Shown: positions 17,589-27,120, counted from the first letter of the stretch. The stretch: 60,611 bases of DNA from an uncultured Alphaproteobacteria bacterium (GCA_913031285.1 CAJWEI010000013.1:1-60611), one strand, 5' to 3'. The notes: generated from the letters alone by a model not told the origin. A program made the numbers and translations.

Positions 17589-19151
17589 ATGAATCAAAAT
17601 AAACGGCAAAATATTTTATTTATTCAAACCGACCAGATGACGGCTTTTGCTCTGAACCAATATGGTAACCCGATCGTAAAGACCCCTAATCTTGACAGGT
17701 TAGCTGCTCGAGGCGTGGTTTTTAAAAATGCTTATTGTAATAATCCAATCTGTGCTTCCTCGAGGTTTTCAATGATGTCAGGCCAGCTTTCTTCTAGAGT
17801 TGGCGCTTACGATAATGCAGCTGAATTTCCGGCCCAAGTGCCAACCTTTGCTCATTATTTAGTAGATTTAGGATATAAAACTTGTCTTTCTGGTAAGATG
17901 CACTTTGTAGGCCCAGATCAACTCCATGGCTTTCAGGAGAGGGTAACCACAGACATTTATCCGTCTGATTTTGGATGGACGCCAGATTGGCTGGTTGAGG
18001 GTCACCAGCTTCCACCGTCAGGTATGTCAATGAGGAGTGTAGTTGAGGCTGGAGTATCTGAGCGCAGCATGCAAATTGATTACGATGAGGAGGCTTGCCA
18101 TCAGGCGGAGGTTAAGCTTTGGGAATATGCAAGGTCTGCAGATAAATCCCCTTTCCTTTTGGCTGTCTCCTTTACGCATCCGCATAATCCATTTACCACC
18201 CAATCTCGTTTTTGGGATATGTACGACCACAGTAGAATCAATTTGCCAAGTGTCGCGTCAATCCCATTGGAGCAACGAGATCCCTGGTCGCAACGATATT
18301 ATTATCTCATTCGAAATGATGAACACATTGTAACCGAAGATGATATTCGGAATGCGCGACATGCCTATTACGGTATGGTCAGCTACATGGATGATATGGT
18401 TGGTCGCCTGATGAATGTGTTGGCGGAGAGTGGTCTAATCGAAAACACCCTAATTGTTTTTACAGCTGACCATGGAGAGATGCTCGGTGAGAGGGGGATG
18501 TGGTATAAGTTCAATCCATATGAATGGTCTGTTCGGATACCCTTAATTATTTCCGCCCCCGGTGGTTTGACGGGGCATGTAGCGGACGAACTAGTGTCCC
18601 TTGTCGATATGTTGCCCACTTTCGCTGAAATTGGTTCAGGCGATACGAATTTTAAACCCATTGATCCGCTAGACGGCAAATCTTTATTGCCCATTCTTTA
18701 TGGAAAGCCCCTAGAGTCACCAAATGAAGTTTCAATTGAATTCACGGCAGAGGGAACTTTTGCACCGGCATTAATCCTTCGCCAAGACAATATCAAATAT
18801 GTCTACTGTGAGACTGATCCGCCAATGATGTTTGATCTGGATAAAGACGAGGGAGAATTAACAAATCTGTGCCTTGAAAAAAGCTACGCTCATAAGGCAC
18901 GCGAAATGGAAAACGAAATATTGAAACGTTGGGATCCAATTAAATTGAAAGAAGACATTATTGCAAGCCAGCAGCGCCGACATTTTGTCCAACGTGTCTT
19001 GGTAAAGGGAAATTGCAAGCCATGGGATTTTCAACCCACGTTTGACGCATCAAAACAATTTCTTCGCACCGGTAATAGCCCCACTGCGGTCAAGGGGTTA
19101 GCCAGGTATCCATTTGTTAGCCCTAAAAAACCAGACACTCCAAGACATTGA
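17589..19151 (+). CDS. betC: choline-sulfatase
   Basis: The protein has 520 residues from the ATG at 17589, placed eight bases after GAGGAG; a GTG at 17580 would overlap that site. It is a type I sulfatase whose formylglycine Cys is Cys55 in NPICASSRFSM. The strings LSGKMHFVGPDQLHGF, TTDIYPSDFGWTPDW and VYDNAAE-like AYDNAAEFPA, and the C-terminal extension ending in ARYPFVS, are those of BetC of Sinorhizobium. The enzyme hydrolyses choline-O-sulfate to choline and sulfate in the cytosol. The modification motif reads Cys-Ala-Ser-Ser-Arg, with Ser in place of the usual Pro/Ala at the third position. The adjoining convergent operon carries a choline-type ABC transporter and a choline-dehydrogenase-like enzyme, which could take up the ester and use the product. 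Confidence 0.88.
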   Translation: MNQNKRQNILFIQTDQMTAFALNQYGNPIVKTPNLDRLAARGVVFKNAYCNNPICASSRFSMMSGQLSSRVGAYDNAAEFPAQVPTFAHYLVDLGYKTCLSGKMHFVGPDQLHGFQERVTTDIYPSDFGWTPDWLVEGHQLPPSGMSMRSVVEAGVSERSMQIDYDEEACHQAEVKLWEYARSADKSPFLLAVSFTHPHNPFTTQSRFWDMYDHSRINLPSVASIPLEQRDPWSQRYYYLIRNDEHIVTEDDIRNARHAYYGMVSYMDDMVGRLMNVLAESGLIENTLIVFTADHGEMLGERGMWYKFNPYEWSVRIPLIISAPGGLTGHVADELVSLVDMLPTFAEIGSGDTNFKPIDPLDGKSLLPILYGKPLESPNEVSIEFTAEGTFAPALILRQDNIKYVYCETDPPMMFDLDKDEGELTNLCLEKSYAHKAREMENEILKRWDPIKLKEDIIASQQRRHFVQRVLVKGNCKPWDFQPTFDASKQFLRTGNSPTAVKGLARYPFVSPKKPDTPRH

Positions 19152-19239
19152 TTGAAAATCAGAGGCGGAAGAAAAATCCCGGCGGATTAGGCTAATTATG
19201 TGGAGGAGAGAATTGTCAAATTTTTAGATTATCAGATGG

Positions 19240-19533
19240 TTAAATATCCATTTGAACTCGCTCCACTCGTTCAATGATCTTCATAGCGCCATTTGCAAAT
19301 TCTATATGTTTAGGGTGCGACCGATAGTCTTCCCACGCATGTTGGTTTTCAAACAAAATAATAAGACCAAAGTCCATTGATGTATTCTCAATCTTTAAAT
19401 CGGGACCGAATTCGAATTTAATGATGCCGGGAACAATTTTAGAAATGGATTGGAGCCCTTGACACATCAATTTTATACTTGGATCACCTACGCCTTCTCT
19501 AAATTTCATCAATGTGACTTGTACAAATGCCAT
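19240..19533 (-). CDS. Dabb (stress-responsive A/B barrel) domain protein
   Basis: This 97-residue single-domain protein has the dimeric alpha-beta barrel pattern: VQVTLMKFREG at the start, DFGLIILFENQHAWEDYRSHPKHIEF in the second half. The DFxL...F...AWxxYxxHPxH series is diagnostic for the Dabb family. It is the last gene of the minus-strand transporter operon, nine bases after the TPP enzyme. Family members range from stress proteins to small cyclases and decarboxylases in catabolic or biosynthetic clusters. Here it probably assists the pathway, but no reaction can be assigned. Confidence 0.75.
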   Translation of the reverse strand: MAFVQVTLMKFREGVGDPSIKLMCQGLQSISKIVPGIIKFEFGPDLKIENTSMDFGLIILFENQHAWEDYRSHPKHIEFANGAMKIIERVERVQMDI

Positions 19534-19542
19534 GGTAGAAAC

Positions 19543-21279
19543 CTATTCGATTGACGTTTTTACTCGCATATCAATCAGTCCAGATGTCATTGGTGAGGGA
19601 TCCGCTGTCGTTTTTATTTCCAAACATGCTGTTTTGCCACTTGCCCAAGCGCGCTTTAAGGCTTGTTCAATGTCATCTGGTTTTTCAATTAATTCAGCGT
19701 AAGCTCCGGCCGCCTCAAAAATTTTATAATAATCAATATTCCTTAGTGAAGTGCCGCACTCCCGACCCCACATTGCCTTCTGCTGATTCTTAATCATACC
19801 CCATTGGCTATTATTCGCGATTACAATGGTCACTGGGGCATCATAATCTATCGACGTTTCCAAAGGGGTGAAGCCGGGGGCGAGGCCAATAGAACCATCC
19901 CCTGTAACCAACACAACCCTCGATCCCGGTCTAGCTAATTTTACCGCAGTTGCAAAGGCCGGCCCTGTGCCCATCTGCTCCCATGGACCGGGCGCAATGA
20001 TGCCGCCGATTTTTTTACCCTCTTGTGCCCAGATATTGAGCGCAGCCTCACACCAACATGCAATATCTCCACCATCGATAATTAGAAAATCTTCTTCATT
20101 CAACGCTGATATGACGTCATAACAAACCCTAAGAGGGTGAATAGGATTGCTATTATCTAGCAATTGAGGCCCCATTTTTTCGTTATGTTCAGCTCTTTTT
20201 TGCCTTAGCCTGCTAACCCAGGATCCGTCATGAGTTTTCATACCCTCTTCGCTAAGGAGTGACTCTATAAACGTAAATATACCCGAGCATATTCTTTCCT
20301 CTGCCAACATATTGTCACTTAATTCACGCGCTGTTGGATTAACTGTAATCAATTTAGTGTTAGGAGAAATCAAAGGGGCCTCTCCAAAATTTATTGGAAA
20401 GTCTAATTGACCACCAAGCATGAGGATCACGTCCGTTTCGTCACTGATTAACCGTGAACATGGGTTTTGGTGATAATCAAATAATCCAAGGTGCAGGTCG
20501 TTGGACATGTCCATTGGTTTTATATGAGTAAATGGAGTAAATAGTGGCAAATTTAACTTCCGTGTTAACATTTCACAAATCTTTTCAGATCTGGAATGCC
20601 AAACACCAGCCCCTGCAATCAGAACAGGTTTTGAAGCCTCATTTAATGCTGTTTTCACTAAATCGATGTCTTTTGGATTTGGGTAGGTTTGGTGTATTTT
20701 TTTCCTTTTAGGGTCAAAAAAACGGCTAGTGGCCTTTGGCTTATCGTCTATTTGTCCTGTAAACAGGTAATTTGTGGGAATTGTGAGTTGTACAGGGCCA
20801 GTTGGATGTTGATTAGCGATATCAAAAGCTTTGTCAAAAAACCAATCAATTTTGGAGGCATTGTTGACTTCGATAGAATATTTTGTGATTGGTCGAACTA
20901 CTTCTTGTTGAGGTAATTCTTTGAAACCTTTGTTGTCAAAGTTGTTCGAGTTAGAAGAAATCCCGATAAAAACGACCGGGTCTCCCGCGTAATACGCTTC
21001 AGCCACAGCGGAAATATAATTTGTGAAACCACTTGGCTCAGCGAGACAAATTGAAACCTCTCTATTCAGGCGGCTTGTCGCGACCGCTAAAAATCCTGCT
21101 TCCATTTCGTTTCGGGCAGAAATTATTTCGATATCATGATCCAAACAAGCAATAGTGACTGGATTAATGAACCCTCCACAAAGTGAGAATATTCTCTTGA
21201 TGCCTTTGTCTCGCATAGAACGAGCTAGGAGATGCCCCCCCGTGATCTTCCCAGGCTTGGTTTTGCTGATATCATTCAT
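19543..21279 (-). CDS. thiamine pyrophosphate-dependent enzyme (acetolactate synthase-like)
   Basis: The enzyme has 578 residues with the three-domain order of the acetolactate synthase/benzoylformate decarboxylase family. The activating Glu is in ISARNEMEAGFLA (near residue 57), the central Rossmann-like domain contains KPVLIAGAGVWHS, and the TPP/Mg site is TGDGSIGLAPG followed by IANNSQWGM. Such enzymes decarboxylate 2-oxoacids, join aldehydes, or cleave 2-hydroxyacyl-CoAs. It follows the ABC permease by 14 bases. An operon that imports and oxidises an amine alcohol would give an aldehyde, so a carboligation or lyase step is conceivable. The specific reaction is not readable from sequence. 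Confidence 0.82.
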   Translation of the reverse strand: MNDISKTKPGKITGGHLLARSMRDKGIKRIFSLCGGFINPVTIACLDHDIEIISARNEMEAGFLAVATSRLNREVSICLAEPSGFTNYISAVAEAYYAGDPVVFIGISSNSNNFDNKGFKELPQQEVVRPITKYSIEVNNASKIDWFFDKAFDIANQHPTGPVQLTIPTNYLFTGQIDDKPKATSRFFDPKRKKIHQTYPNPKDIDLVKTALNEASKPVLIAGAGVWHSRSEKICEMLTRKLNLPLFTPFTHIKPMDMSNDLHLGLFDYHQNPCSRLISDETDVILMLGGQLDFPINFGEAPLISPNTKLITVNPTARELSDNMLAEERICSGIFTFIESLLSEEGMKTHDGSWVSRLRQKRAEHNEKMGPQLLDNSNPIHPLRVCYDVISALNEEDFLIIDGGDIACWCEAALNIWAQEGKKIGGIIAPGPWEQMGTGPAFATAVKLARPGSRVVLVTGDGSIGLAPGFTPLETSIDYDAPVTIVIANNSQWGMIKNQQKAMWGRECGTSLRNIDYYKIFEAAGAYAELIEKPDDIEQALKRAWASGKTACLEIKTTADPSPMTSGLIDMRVKTSIE

Positions 21280-21293
21280 GAATTTTATCCAGT

Positions 21294-22817
21294 CTATCCG
21301 TCCTTGCGTTTGCCCTGAACAATGCCATCAATTATCATAGCGATAAATAAAATCGCTAAGCCGGCTAAAATGCCTTGCCCAACCGAAGCGTATTGCAACG
21401 CCTCCAAAACATCTTCTCCAAGTCCTGCTGCACCAATCAATGATGCAACTACGACTGTTAAAAGACTAAGCAGAATGGTTTGGTTCATACCTGTACGTAT
21501 TGATTTTGCGGCCAATGGCAGGTCAACCTTTGTCAACAAATACCAATTATTAGCACCATAGGCTATGGCGGCTTCCCTTATGGAGGCAGGGACGCCCTGA
21601 AGGCCCAGCACCGTGAGCCGTACTGAAGGTGGCATCCCAAAAATCAGACAAGTAACAACAGCAGCGGGCTTGCCCGTTCCGAATATTGTGATAATGGGTA
21701 TCATATAAACAAATGCAGGCATGGATTGCTGGAAATCTAAGATTGGTCTGATAAACTTATAGAACTTAGGTCGTCTCGATGCATAGATGCCAAGCGGAAC
21801 ACCCAAACCAATGGCAATAAAAGCGGCAGTTCCAAGCAAAGCAAGAGTTTGCATCGAGAGAACCCAAAGACCGGCTAGCCCCATATAGATTAGGAATGCG
21901 CCGGCCCAAAGAGCTGCTCGCAAACCAGATGTTATGGTGGTCAGGGCCACGACAATGGCGATCGTAACCATCCATGGTGTTCCAGTAAAAATTAATTCCA
22001 TCAAATCAAGAACCGACCGGATGAACCAACTAATGCTATACCAAAAACCCTCACCGCTGAGTGTTACCCAGTCAAAGAAATTCTCGATACCCACAATAGC
22101 TTCATCTCGAAAAGATGACGTAGTCGGGAAGCTTGACAGCAAATTCACTTGGCCAGGTCGTGCAAATTCAATCGCTGTCACAAAAATAATGGTGCAAGAA
22201 AAAAGTACAGCGAAAGCGATGTTAAGAGGACGAATAACGGCTACACCAACCCCCTTGGATAACCATTCAGAAAATCTACGCTCTAAGACAATATTAGCGG
22301 AGATACATTGAACAACTCTTGCGCTAATTAACAACAAAATACCAAATAAGATTACCCAAATACGAGAGGCTTCGGCGGCGATGATTTCGTTTTGAACGTC
22401 AAAATAAATTGCCTCAAGGTTGGCAACATTTGTTTTAGCTATTTCTATTTTTTCCGCGCCTTTATCTATGGCCGTTTGAAGTTGTGCCCGACGAATGTCT
22501 AATTGACTTGCAATTGTTTTTAAACGGCTCGTCAAGTCAGTGGTTAGATCACCAAAAGATCCGCGGGCAATTTGAACAAGCGCAAGGGTTTCAAAAAGCA
22601 AAAAAATCAACGCCCAATTCCATATGCCACGGGCGGCAAAGAAAATGGACCCGAGGGCGGCAGCTGCAGTATTTACGGTGATTGTTACTTTTGGCGTAGA
22701 CCCAATTTTAGTAAACATTGAGGAATAATATTCAGTGTTGTTACCGATAAACTCTGATAATAACTCAAATCTTTGCAACTGTTCGGGGTCGTTCAAGTGG
22801 TTCGTTTTGCTTTTCAT
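21294..22817 (-). CDS. choline/betaine-type ABC transporter permease with N-terminal extension
   Basis: The C-terminal 250 residues are a ProW/ChoW/OpuAB-type permease. They carry the EAA loop REAAIAYGANNWYLLTKVDLPLA (loop described in part) and the family blocks GVPLGIYAS, QSMPAFVYMIPII and ASLIGAAGLGEDV. The first 240 residues are extra: two membrane segments around 45-85, a long polar helix around 90-145, and further membrane segments near 150-170 and 195-220. The full protein is 507 residues, against roughly 280 for ChoW. The start ATG overlaps the ATPase stop as TGATG. This gene with the next two forms a binding-protein-dependent importer of quaternary ammonium or similar solutes. The extension might sense membrane state or dock a partner. 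Confidence 0.85.
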   Translation of the reverse strand: MKSKTNHLNDPEQLQRFELLSEFIGNNTEYYSSMFTKIGSTPKVTITVNTAAAALGSIFFAARGIWNWALIFLLFETLALVQIARGSFGDLTTDLTSRLKTIASQLDIRRAQLQTAIDKGAEKIEIAKTNVANLEAIYFDVQNEIIAAEASRIWVILFGILLLISARVVQCISANIVLERRFSEWLSKGVGVAVIRPLNIAFAVLFSCTIIFVTAIEFARPGQVNLLSSFPTTSSFRDEAIVGIENFFDWVTLSGEGFWYSISWFIRSVLDLMELIFTGTPWMVTIAIVVALTTITSGLRAALWAGAFLIYMGLAGLWVLSMQTLALLGTAAFIAIGLGVPLGIYASRRPKFYKFIRPILDFQQSMPAFVYMIPIITIFGTGKPAAVVTCLIFGMPPSVRLTVLGLQGVPASIREAAIAYGANNWYLLTKVDLPLAAKSIRTGMNQTILLSLLTVVVASLIGAAGLGEDVLEALQYASVGQGILAGLAILFIAMIIDGIVQGKRKDG

Positions 22818-23875
22818 CAGGTTTCAACCCCATCCACAATTGCCTCAAAGAGCGCACCTCTGGTGATGATGCCCTTGGGGTCTCCGGACGTGCTTTTGAC
22901 CAATATTGGTTTGTCACTATTTGGGGCTTCCAGGATTAATTCATTTAAAAATGAGTTTTCTAAACACGTAGAAGCGTCTTTTGGAATTTGCCCAACCTTT
23001 TCTTTATAAGTTGAAATTTTAATCATAATTGATTTGGCCCGCACAACCTTCAATCTTGATATCCCCGAAACGAACGCTGCGACATAATCATCGGCTGGAT
23101 TGAGAACTATTTCTTCAGCTGTACCAATCTGAACAACGCGGCCATCGCGCATGATGGCGATCCGGTTTCCTATCCTCACGGCTTCATCGAGGTCGTGAGT
23201 GATAAATACTGTCGTTTTATTCATCACATTTGCCAACTCCATAAACTCGCCTTGAAGTTGACGCCTTATCAGTGGATCTAGAGCACTGAAAGGTTCATCC
23301 ATAAGCAGAATTTCACTATCAATCGCTATAGCTCTAGCAAGGCCAACCCTTTGTTGCATACCCCCGGAAAGTTCATCTGCAAATTTATTGTCCCAGCCAA
23401 CAAGATCAACCATTTCTAAAGCCTTTCTTGCGGTTTCCATTCTCTTGTTTTTTGGCACTTTACGGATTTCAAGAGGTAATGCGACGTTATCGATGACAGA
23501 ACGATGGGGCATCAAAGCGAAATTTTGAAAAACCATTGAAATATGCTCATTGCGATATTGCCGTAAATCAGAGTCAGAAAGATCCATTATATTTCTGTCA
23601 TTAACAATAATTTCTCCAGCGGTTGGATCCAGCAGGCGGTTAATATGACGCACCAGCGTAGACTTACCACTTCCTGATAGACCCATTATGCAAAAAATCT
23701 CACCCCGTTGGATTTCTAAGCTCACATCCGCAACTCCAACAACACAATCATACTTGGAAAGAACTTGACTCTTTGAGATTTGATTTTCTTTGATATCAGC
23801 CAATGCTGTCTCTGGATTATCACCAAAAATTTTCCACACGTTACTGATTTTAATCGCTGTTTCTGATTTGGGCAT
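22817..23875 (-). CDS. quaternary-amine ABC transporter ATP-binding protein
   Basis: This 352-residue ATPase has Walker A in GLSGSGKSTLVRH (near 69-81), signature LSGGMQQRVGLARA and Walker B ILLMDEPFSALDPLIRRQ. The switch His is in VFITHDLDEAV. A C-terminal tail of about 80 residues extends past the core, in the position where ProV/ChoV carry regulatory CBS domains. It ends in the CBS-like pattern GDPKGIITRGALFEAI. This places it in the QAT family (glycine betaine, proline betaine, choline). It follows the GMC enzyme by 23 bases and is coupled to the permease. Confidence 0.88.
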   Translation of the reverse strand: MPKSETAIKISNVWKIFGDNPETALADIKENQISKSQVLSKYDCVVGVADVSLEIQRGEIFCIMGLSGSGKSTLVRHINRLLDPTAGEIIVNDRNIMDLSDSDLRQYRNEHISMVFQNFALMPHRSVIDNVALPLEIRKVPKNKRMETARKALEMVDLVGWDNKFADELSGGMQQRVGLARAIAIDSEILLMDEPFSALDPLIRRQLQGEFMELANVMNKTTVFITHDLDEAVRIGNRIAIMRDGRVVQIGTAEEIVLNPADDYVAAFVSGISRLKVVRAKSIMIKISTYKEKVGQIPKDASTCLENSFLNELILEAPNSDKPILVKSTSGDPKGIITRGALFEAIVDGVET

Positions 23876-23898
23876 TGCTTACTTACCTTTGATTATTG

Positions 23899-25521
23899 TT
23901 ATCTGTATTTCTCGTTGAGAAATTCAGCACATCTTTCCCCAATCATGATACTTGGCGCGTTAGTGTTTGATGAAACCAAGTGGGGTAAAATTGAGGCGTC
24001 AGCAATGCGAATATTCTGCAACCCATAAATTCGTAATTTTGAATCTACTACCGCTTTGTTTTCTTCACCCATCTTACAAGTAGCGACTGAGTGCCAACAA
24101 GTTTGACCAGTTTGTCTTGCGAAGTTCAACAAATCAGCATCTGACTGCACATTCGAACCGGGTAAAATCTCCTTTGTAATGAAACTTTTGAGTGGTTTCC
24201 TAAAAGCAAGGTTTCTGACCATTTTCAGACCACTAATGGCGGCAACCTTGTCCTCGTCATCGCTTAAATAATTTGCAATAATTTTCGGAGATGAAAATGG
24301 ATCTTTTGACCCAATATGAACTGAGCCTAGGGATTTTGGTTTTAAATAGAAGACTTGCAATGAAAAACCAGAAAAGTTGTCTACCCCCATGCCTCTCGCC
24401 ATCGAAAACCTATCGGCACCAGTGACGTGGCAAAGTTGCAACTTAAAGTTTGGCGCATTTAATGTTTGATCAGTTTTTAGGTAGGCGTGGACGCTCACGG
24501 TTGGAGTTGCCAAAAGCCCCTTTCGCATGATCATGTATTTCAAAGTTTCTTGAGCGGCAAAAACCTTACTTTTAAAAAGATCATTAACAGTTATTTTTTT
24601 GGTACATTCGTAAGAGATCCTAAGATTGACGTGGTCTTGTAAGTTTTCACCAACAGAAGGACAGTCTTTAACTACTGAAATACCTAAATTTTTAAGCAAT
24701 TTTGCGTCACCTACACCGGAGCGTTCAAGCAATCCCGGTGTATTAAGCGCTCCGGCGCAAAGTACTACTTCTAGTCTTGCTGAATAGCTTTTCTTTGACA
24801 CACCTTTATTTTTGCCATTTGTGTTTACTCCAACAACTTTTGTACCACTAAAAATAAGCGACGACGCGTAAGTGTTGGTTAACACAGTCAAGTTATTTTG
24901 TTGACGCGCAGTTTTCAAATAGCCAATTTCGGCACTGCATCGTTTCCCACGTTTCTGAGACATCTGCATTTTTGAAACCCCAATACAATCACCATCGTTG
25001 TAATCATCGACAATGTTGATTCCGATTTCCTCACAGGATTTGATAAATGCTGCTGTTAATGCATCGTCATGCCTAACAAACTCTATCTTTATTGGTCCAG
25101 ATTTTCCTCTAGATTCATGGCGGCCAATATCACTATTTTCCATCTTTTTGAAAAAGGGTAAAACATCTTTGTATGTCCATCCAGGGCAATTGTTTTCTGA
25201 CCAAGAATCATATTCGGATGGGTCGCCGCGGACGAATACTTGGCCGTTAACAGAACTAGAACCGCCCAGTAATTTACCGCGAGGCCAATAATGCTGTTGG
25301 CCTTTCATGCTGATGTCGGGCTCAGTTTTGTAGTCCCAAAGTATTTCTTTATTTTGCAGTAATTTACCTATTCCAATCGGAACTCTAATCCATTTATTAG
25401 TTGCCTCTCCACCGGCCTCGATTAATAAAACAGAAAATGCCCCTTTTTTACTTAAATTAGCTGCTACGGCGCAACCAGCTGAGCCGGCCCCCACAACGAT
25501 AAAATCAAAAATATTTTTCAT
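23899..25521 (-). CDS. GMC-family choline dehydrogenase-like flavoenzyme
   Basis: The enzyme has 540 residues. The FAD site is FIVVGAGSAGCAVAANLS at the N-terminus, with the GMC signatures GKLLGGSSSVNGQVFVRG near 85-102 and GALNTPGLLERSGVG near 255-270. The active-site His lies in TCWHSVATCKMG and the Asn in SSNTNAPSIMIGE near the C-terminus. This is the BetA/alcohol dehydrogenase branch of the GMC family. In this operon, between the binding protein and the ATPase, it should oxidise the alcohol group of the imported compound. Choline to betaine aldehyde is the default guess. No betaine aldehyde dehydrogenase (betB) lies in the operon, so the native substrate may be another alcohol. Confidence 0.83.
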   Translation of the reverse strand: MKNIFDFIVVGAGSAGCAVAANLSKKGAFSVLLIEAGGEATNKWIRVPIGIGKLLQNKEILWDYKTEPDISMKGQQHYWPRGKLLGGSSSVNGQVFVRGDPSEYDSWSENNCPGWTYKDVLPFFKKMENSDIGRHESRGKSGPIKIEFVRHDDALTAAFIKSCEEIGINIVDDYNDGDCIGVSKMQMSQKRGKRCSAEIGYLKTARQQNNLTVLTNTYASSLIFSGTKVVGVNTNGKNKGVSKKSYSARLEVVLCAGALNTPGLLERSGVGDAKLLKNLGISVVKDCPSVGENLQDHVNLRISYECTKKITVNDLFKSKVFAAQETLKYMIMRKGLLATPTVSVHAYLKTDQTLNAPNFKLQLCHVTGADRFSMARGMGVDNFSGFSLQVFYLKPKSLGSVHIGSKDPFSSPKIIANYLSDDEDKVAAISGLKMVRNLAFRKPLKSFITKEILPGSNVQSDADLLNFARQTGQTCWHSVATCKMGEENKAVVDSKLRIYGLQNIRIADASILPHLVSSNTNAPSIMIGERCAEFLNEKYR

Positions 25522-25562
25522 TAATTTCGACTATTCCATCAAACTGTTGCAACTAAACTTCC

Positions 25563-25603
25563 AACAGGGAAGGGGCGACCACGATCGCGCCTTCCTATCT
25601 GTT
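25563..25603 (-). promoter_or_regulatory. long mRNA hairpin between binding-protein gene and GMC gene
   Basis: Arms AACAG-GGAAGG-GCGA and TCGC-CCTTCC-CTGTT pair with small bulges around a six-base loop. On the transcribed strand it is not followed by a T run, so it is more likely a 3' stabiliser or processing site than a terminator. That would raise binding-protein mRNA above the rest of the operon. Confidence 0.5.
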
Positions 25604-25635
25604 CAGAAATCACAGTCTGTAAAAATTTGAAATTG

Positions 25636-26613
25636 TTACATGCCGAGCCAGCTATTAACTGTGTTTTCATTGGCCGCAATCCATGCGGCGGCTACGTCTG
25701 CTGGCTTTTGTTTTTTTGCTCCTATTTCATAGGCCCAATCCGTAAGAGTCTGTGTTTCGAGGCTTACGCCTTGAAGAAAGGACACGAGCAAGGGGTTCTT
25801 ATCTTCTAACTTCTTCGACCACACAATGTGCACACTCTTTGGTTTGCCTGCACATGTGATCTTTGAGTTTTCGAACCATTTTTCATCTGTCTGTGGATTA
25901 ACAAACTTATAGCATTCGGCATTATGAGGGTCTTGTTTCAATTCAACCAAATCATAAAGTTGCCACTGCCCATCGGGCTTCCAACAATACCCTGCGATAG
26001 GAGCTTTTTTTGATGTTGCTTTTTTAAGGCTGCCAAACCAAACCGCAGCATCAGCTGAATAAGTGTCAAGAAACGCATTCAATCCGTGATCTCGATAGGC
26101 AACGGTATACTCTTTTGACGCAATCCAGGCTGGATTTCCTGCCCATATTTCACCTTTGCCATTGCCATCAGTGTCAAGCAATTTCGCAATCTCTGGGCGG
26201 GCGAGATCTGTCAATTTGGTTATATTATATTGCTCAGAAAAGTAACGCGGAACACACACACCTGCCTCGCCACCATAAAAATTTTTACTTTTCACTACTG
26301 TGCCGTCACCGCCTGCGTCGGCAACATATTTTTTATGTAGTGCAAGTTGGTTTGGTAGCCATGATTCTAAGTGTAAATCTATGTCTCCCTTACTCAAACC
26401 AGCGTAAAAAACAGCGTTTGTACCAGGTTGAAATTCAACTTCAAGGCCCAGTCTTTGCTCAATAATCTGCTTAATTACATAGATGTAGCCCTGCGCCGCA
26501 GGCCATTTAAATTCTGCGATAACCACTTTATCAGCGGCATGCGATATAGATGACCCTAAAAAACCACCCACGACGGCGGCTAATAACGTATTTTTTACCA
26601 AAGATTTCAGCAT
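25636..26613 (-). CDS. periplasmic substrate-binding protein of a choline/betaine-type ABC transporter
   Basis: This 325-residue protein has a signal peptide (MLKSLVKNTLLAAVVGGF, cleavage after SISHA near residue 26). The mature part begins ADKVVIAEFKWPAAQGYIY and continues GDIDLHLESWLPNQ, the OpuAC/ProX/ChoX layout of type II binding proteins. Several Trp and Tyr residues (WAGNPAW, AVWFGS, CWKPDGQW) are available for the aromatic box that cages a quaternary ammonium or sulfonium group. AAAAAAGGAGAGG precedes the ATG. It is the first gene of the six-gene operon and is followed by a hairpin. Choline, betaine, carnitine or DMSP-like ligands are all possible. Confidence 0.87.
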   Translation of the reverse strand: MLKSLVKNTLLAAVVGGFLGSSISHAADKVVIAEFKWPAAQGYIYVIKQIIEQRLGLEVEFQPGTNAVFYAGLSKGDIDLHLESWLPNQLALHKKYVADAGGDGTVVKSKNFYGGEAGVCVPRYFSEQYNITKLTDLARPEIAKLLDTDGNGKGEIWAGNPAWIASKEYTVAYRDHGLNAFLDTYSADAAVWFGSLKKATSKKAPIAGYCWKPDGQWQLYDLVELKQDPHNAECYKFVNPQTDEKWFENSKITCAGKPKSVHIVWSKKLEDKNPLLVSFLQGVSLETQTLTDWAYEIGAKKQKPADVAAAWIAANENTVNSWLGM

Positions 26614-27120
26614 TATTTCCTCTCCTTTTTTAATTAGATCCCTGATGACATCAATTTAACTTGTACCTAGCGTGTGCCATCTCGGTGATCTGTACTACCT
26701 CCAAATGTTAACGCAAAAATTTCAAGAAGGTACCGTTTCTCACATAAGGAATCGTACATGAAATCTTAAGAAAATGTGAATAACATTGATGATTAGCTCG
26801 TCTAAACTTAAAAGGTATTGAGTTTTTTTCTCCAGAAATTGGCGTAGAAACTTTGATTTTAGTTTTGCTGGAGCATTTAAAACTCCACAGATTTTCAAAG
26901 TTTGCTAGATATCAGTCTGATATGACGAAAAACGCAAAGTAGCTTAATATCCTGATATAAACATTTTGAAGAAAAAAATTATGTCCTAATGTTGATTGAG
27001 CATTGCGCAAAATCATAAACAATAAGTGGATGAGTATCTCTTAATCTCGATAAATAAAATTGACTCAAAAATCGCTTTTTTTAGTAGAGCGGAGTTAACT
27101 ACTCAACTAGGAAAATAAAA
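26614..27120. other. divergent promoter region
   Basis: About 500 AT-rich bases between the transporter operon (minus) and the SDR/E1 operon (plus). It must hold both promoters. A TTGACT hexamer at about 27060 could be the -35 of the plus operon, though the expected -10 is poor. No gene is visible. Confidence 0.45.
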
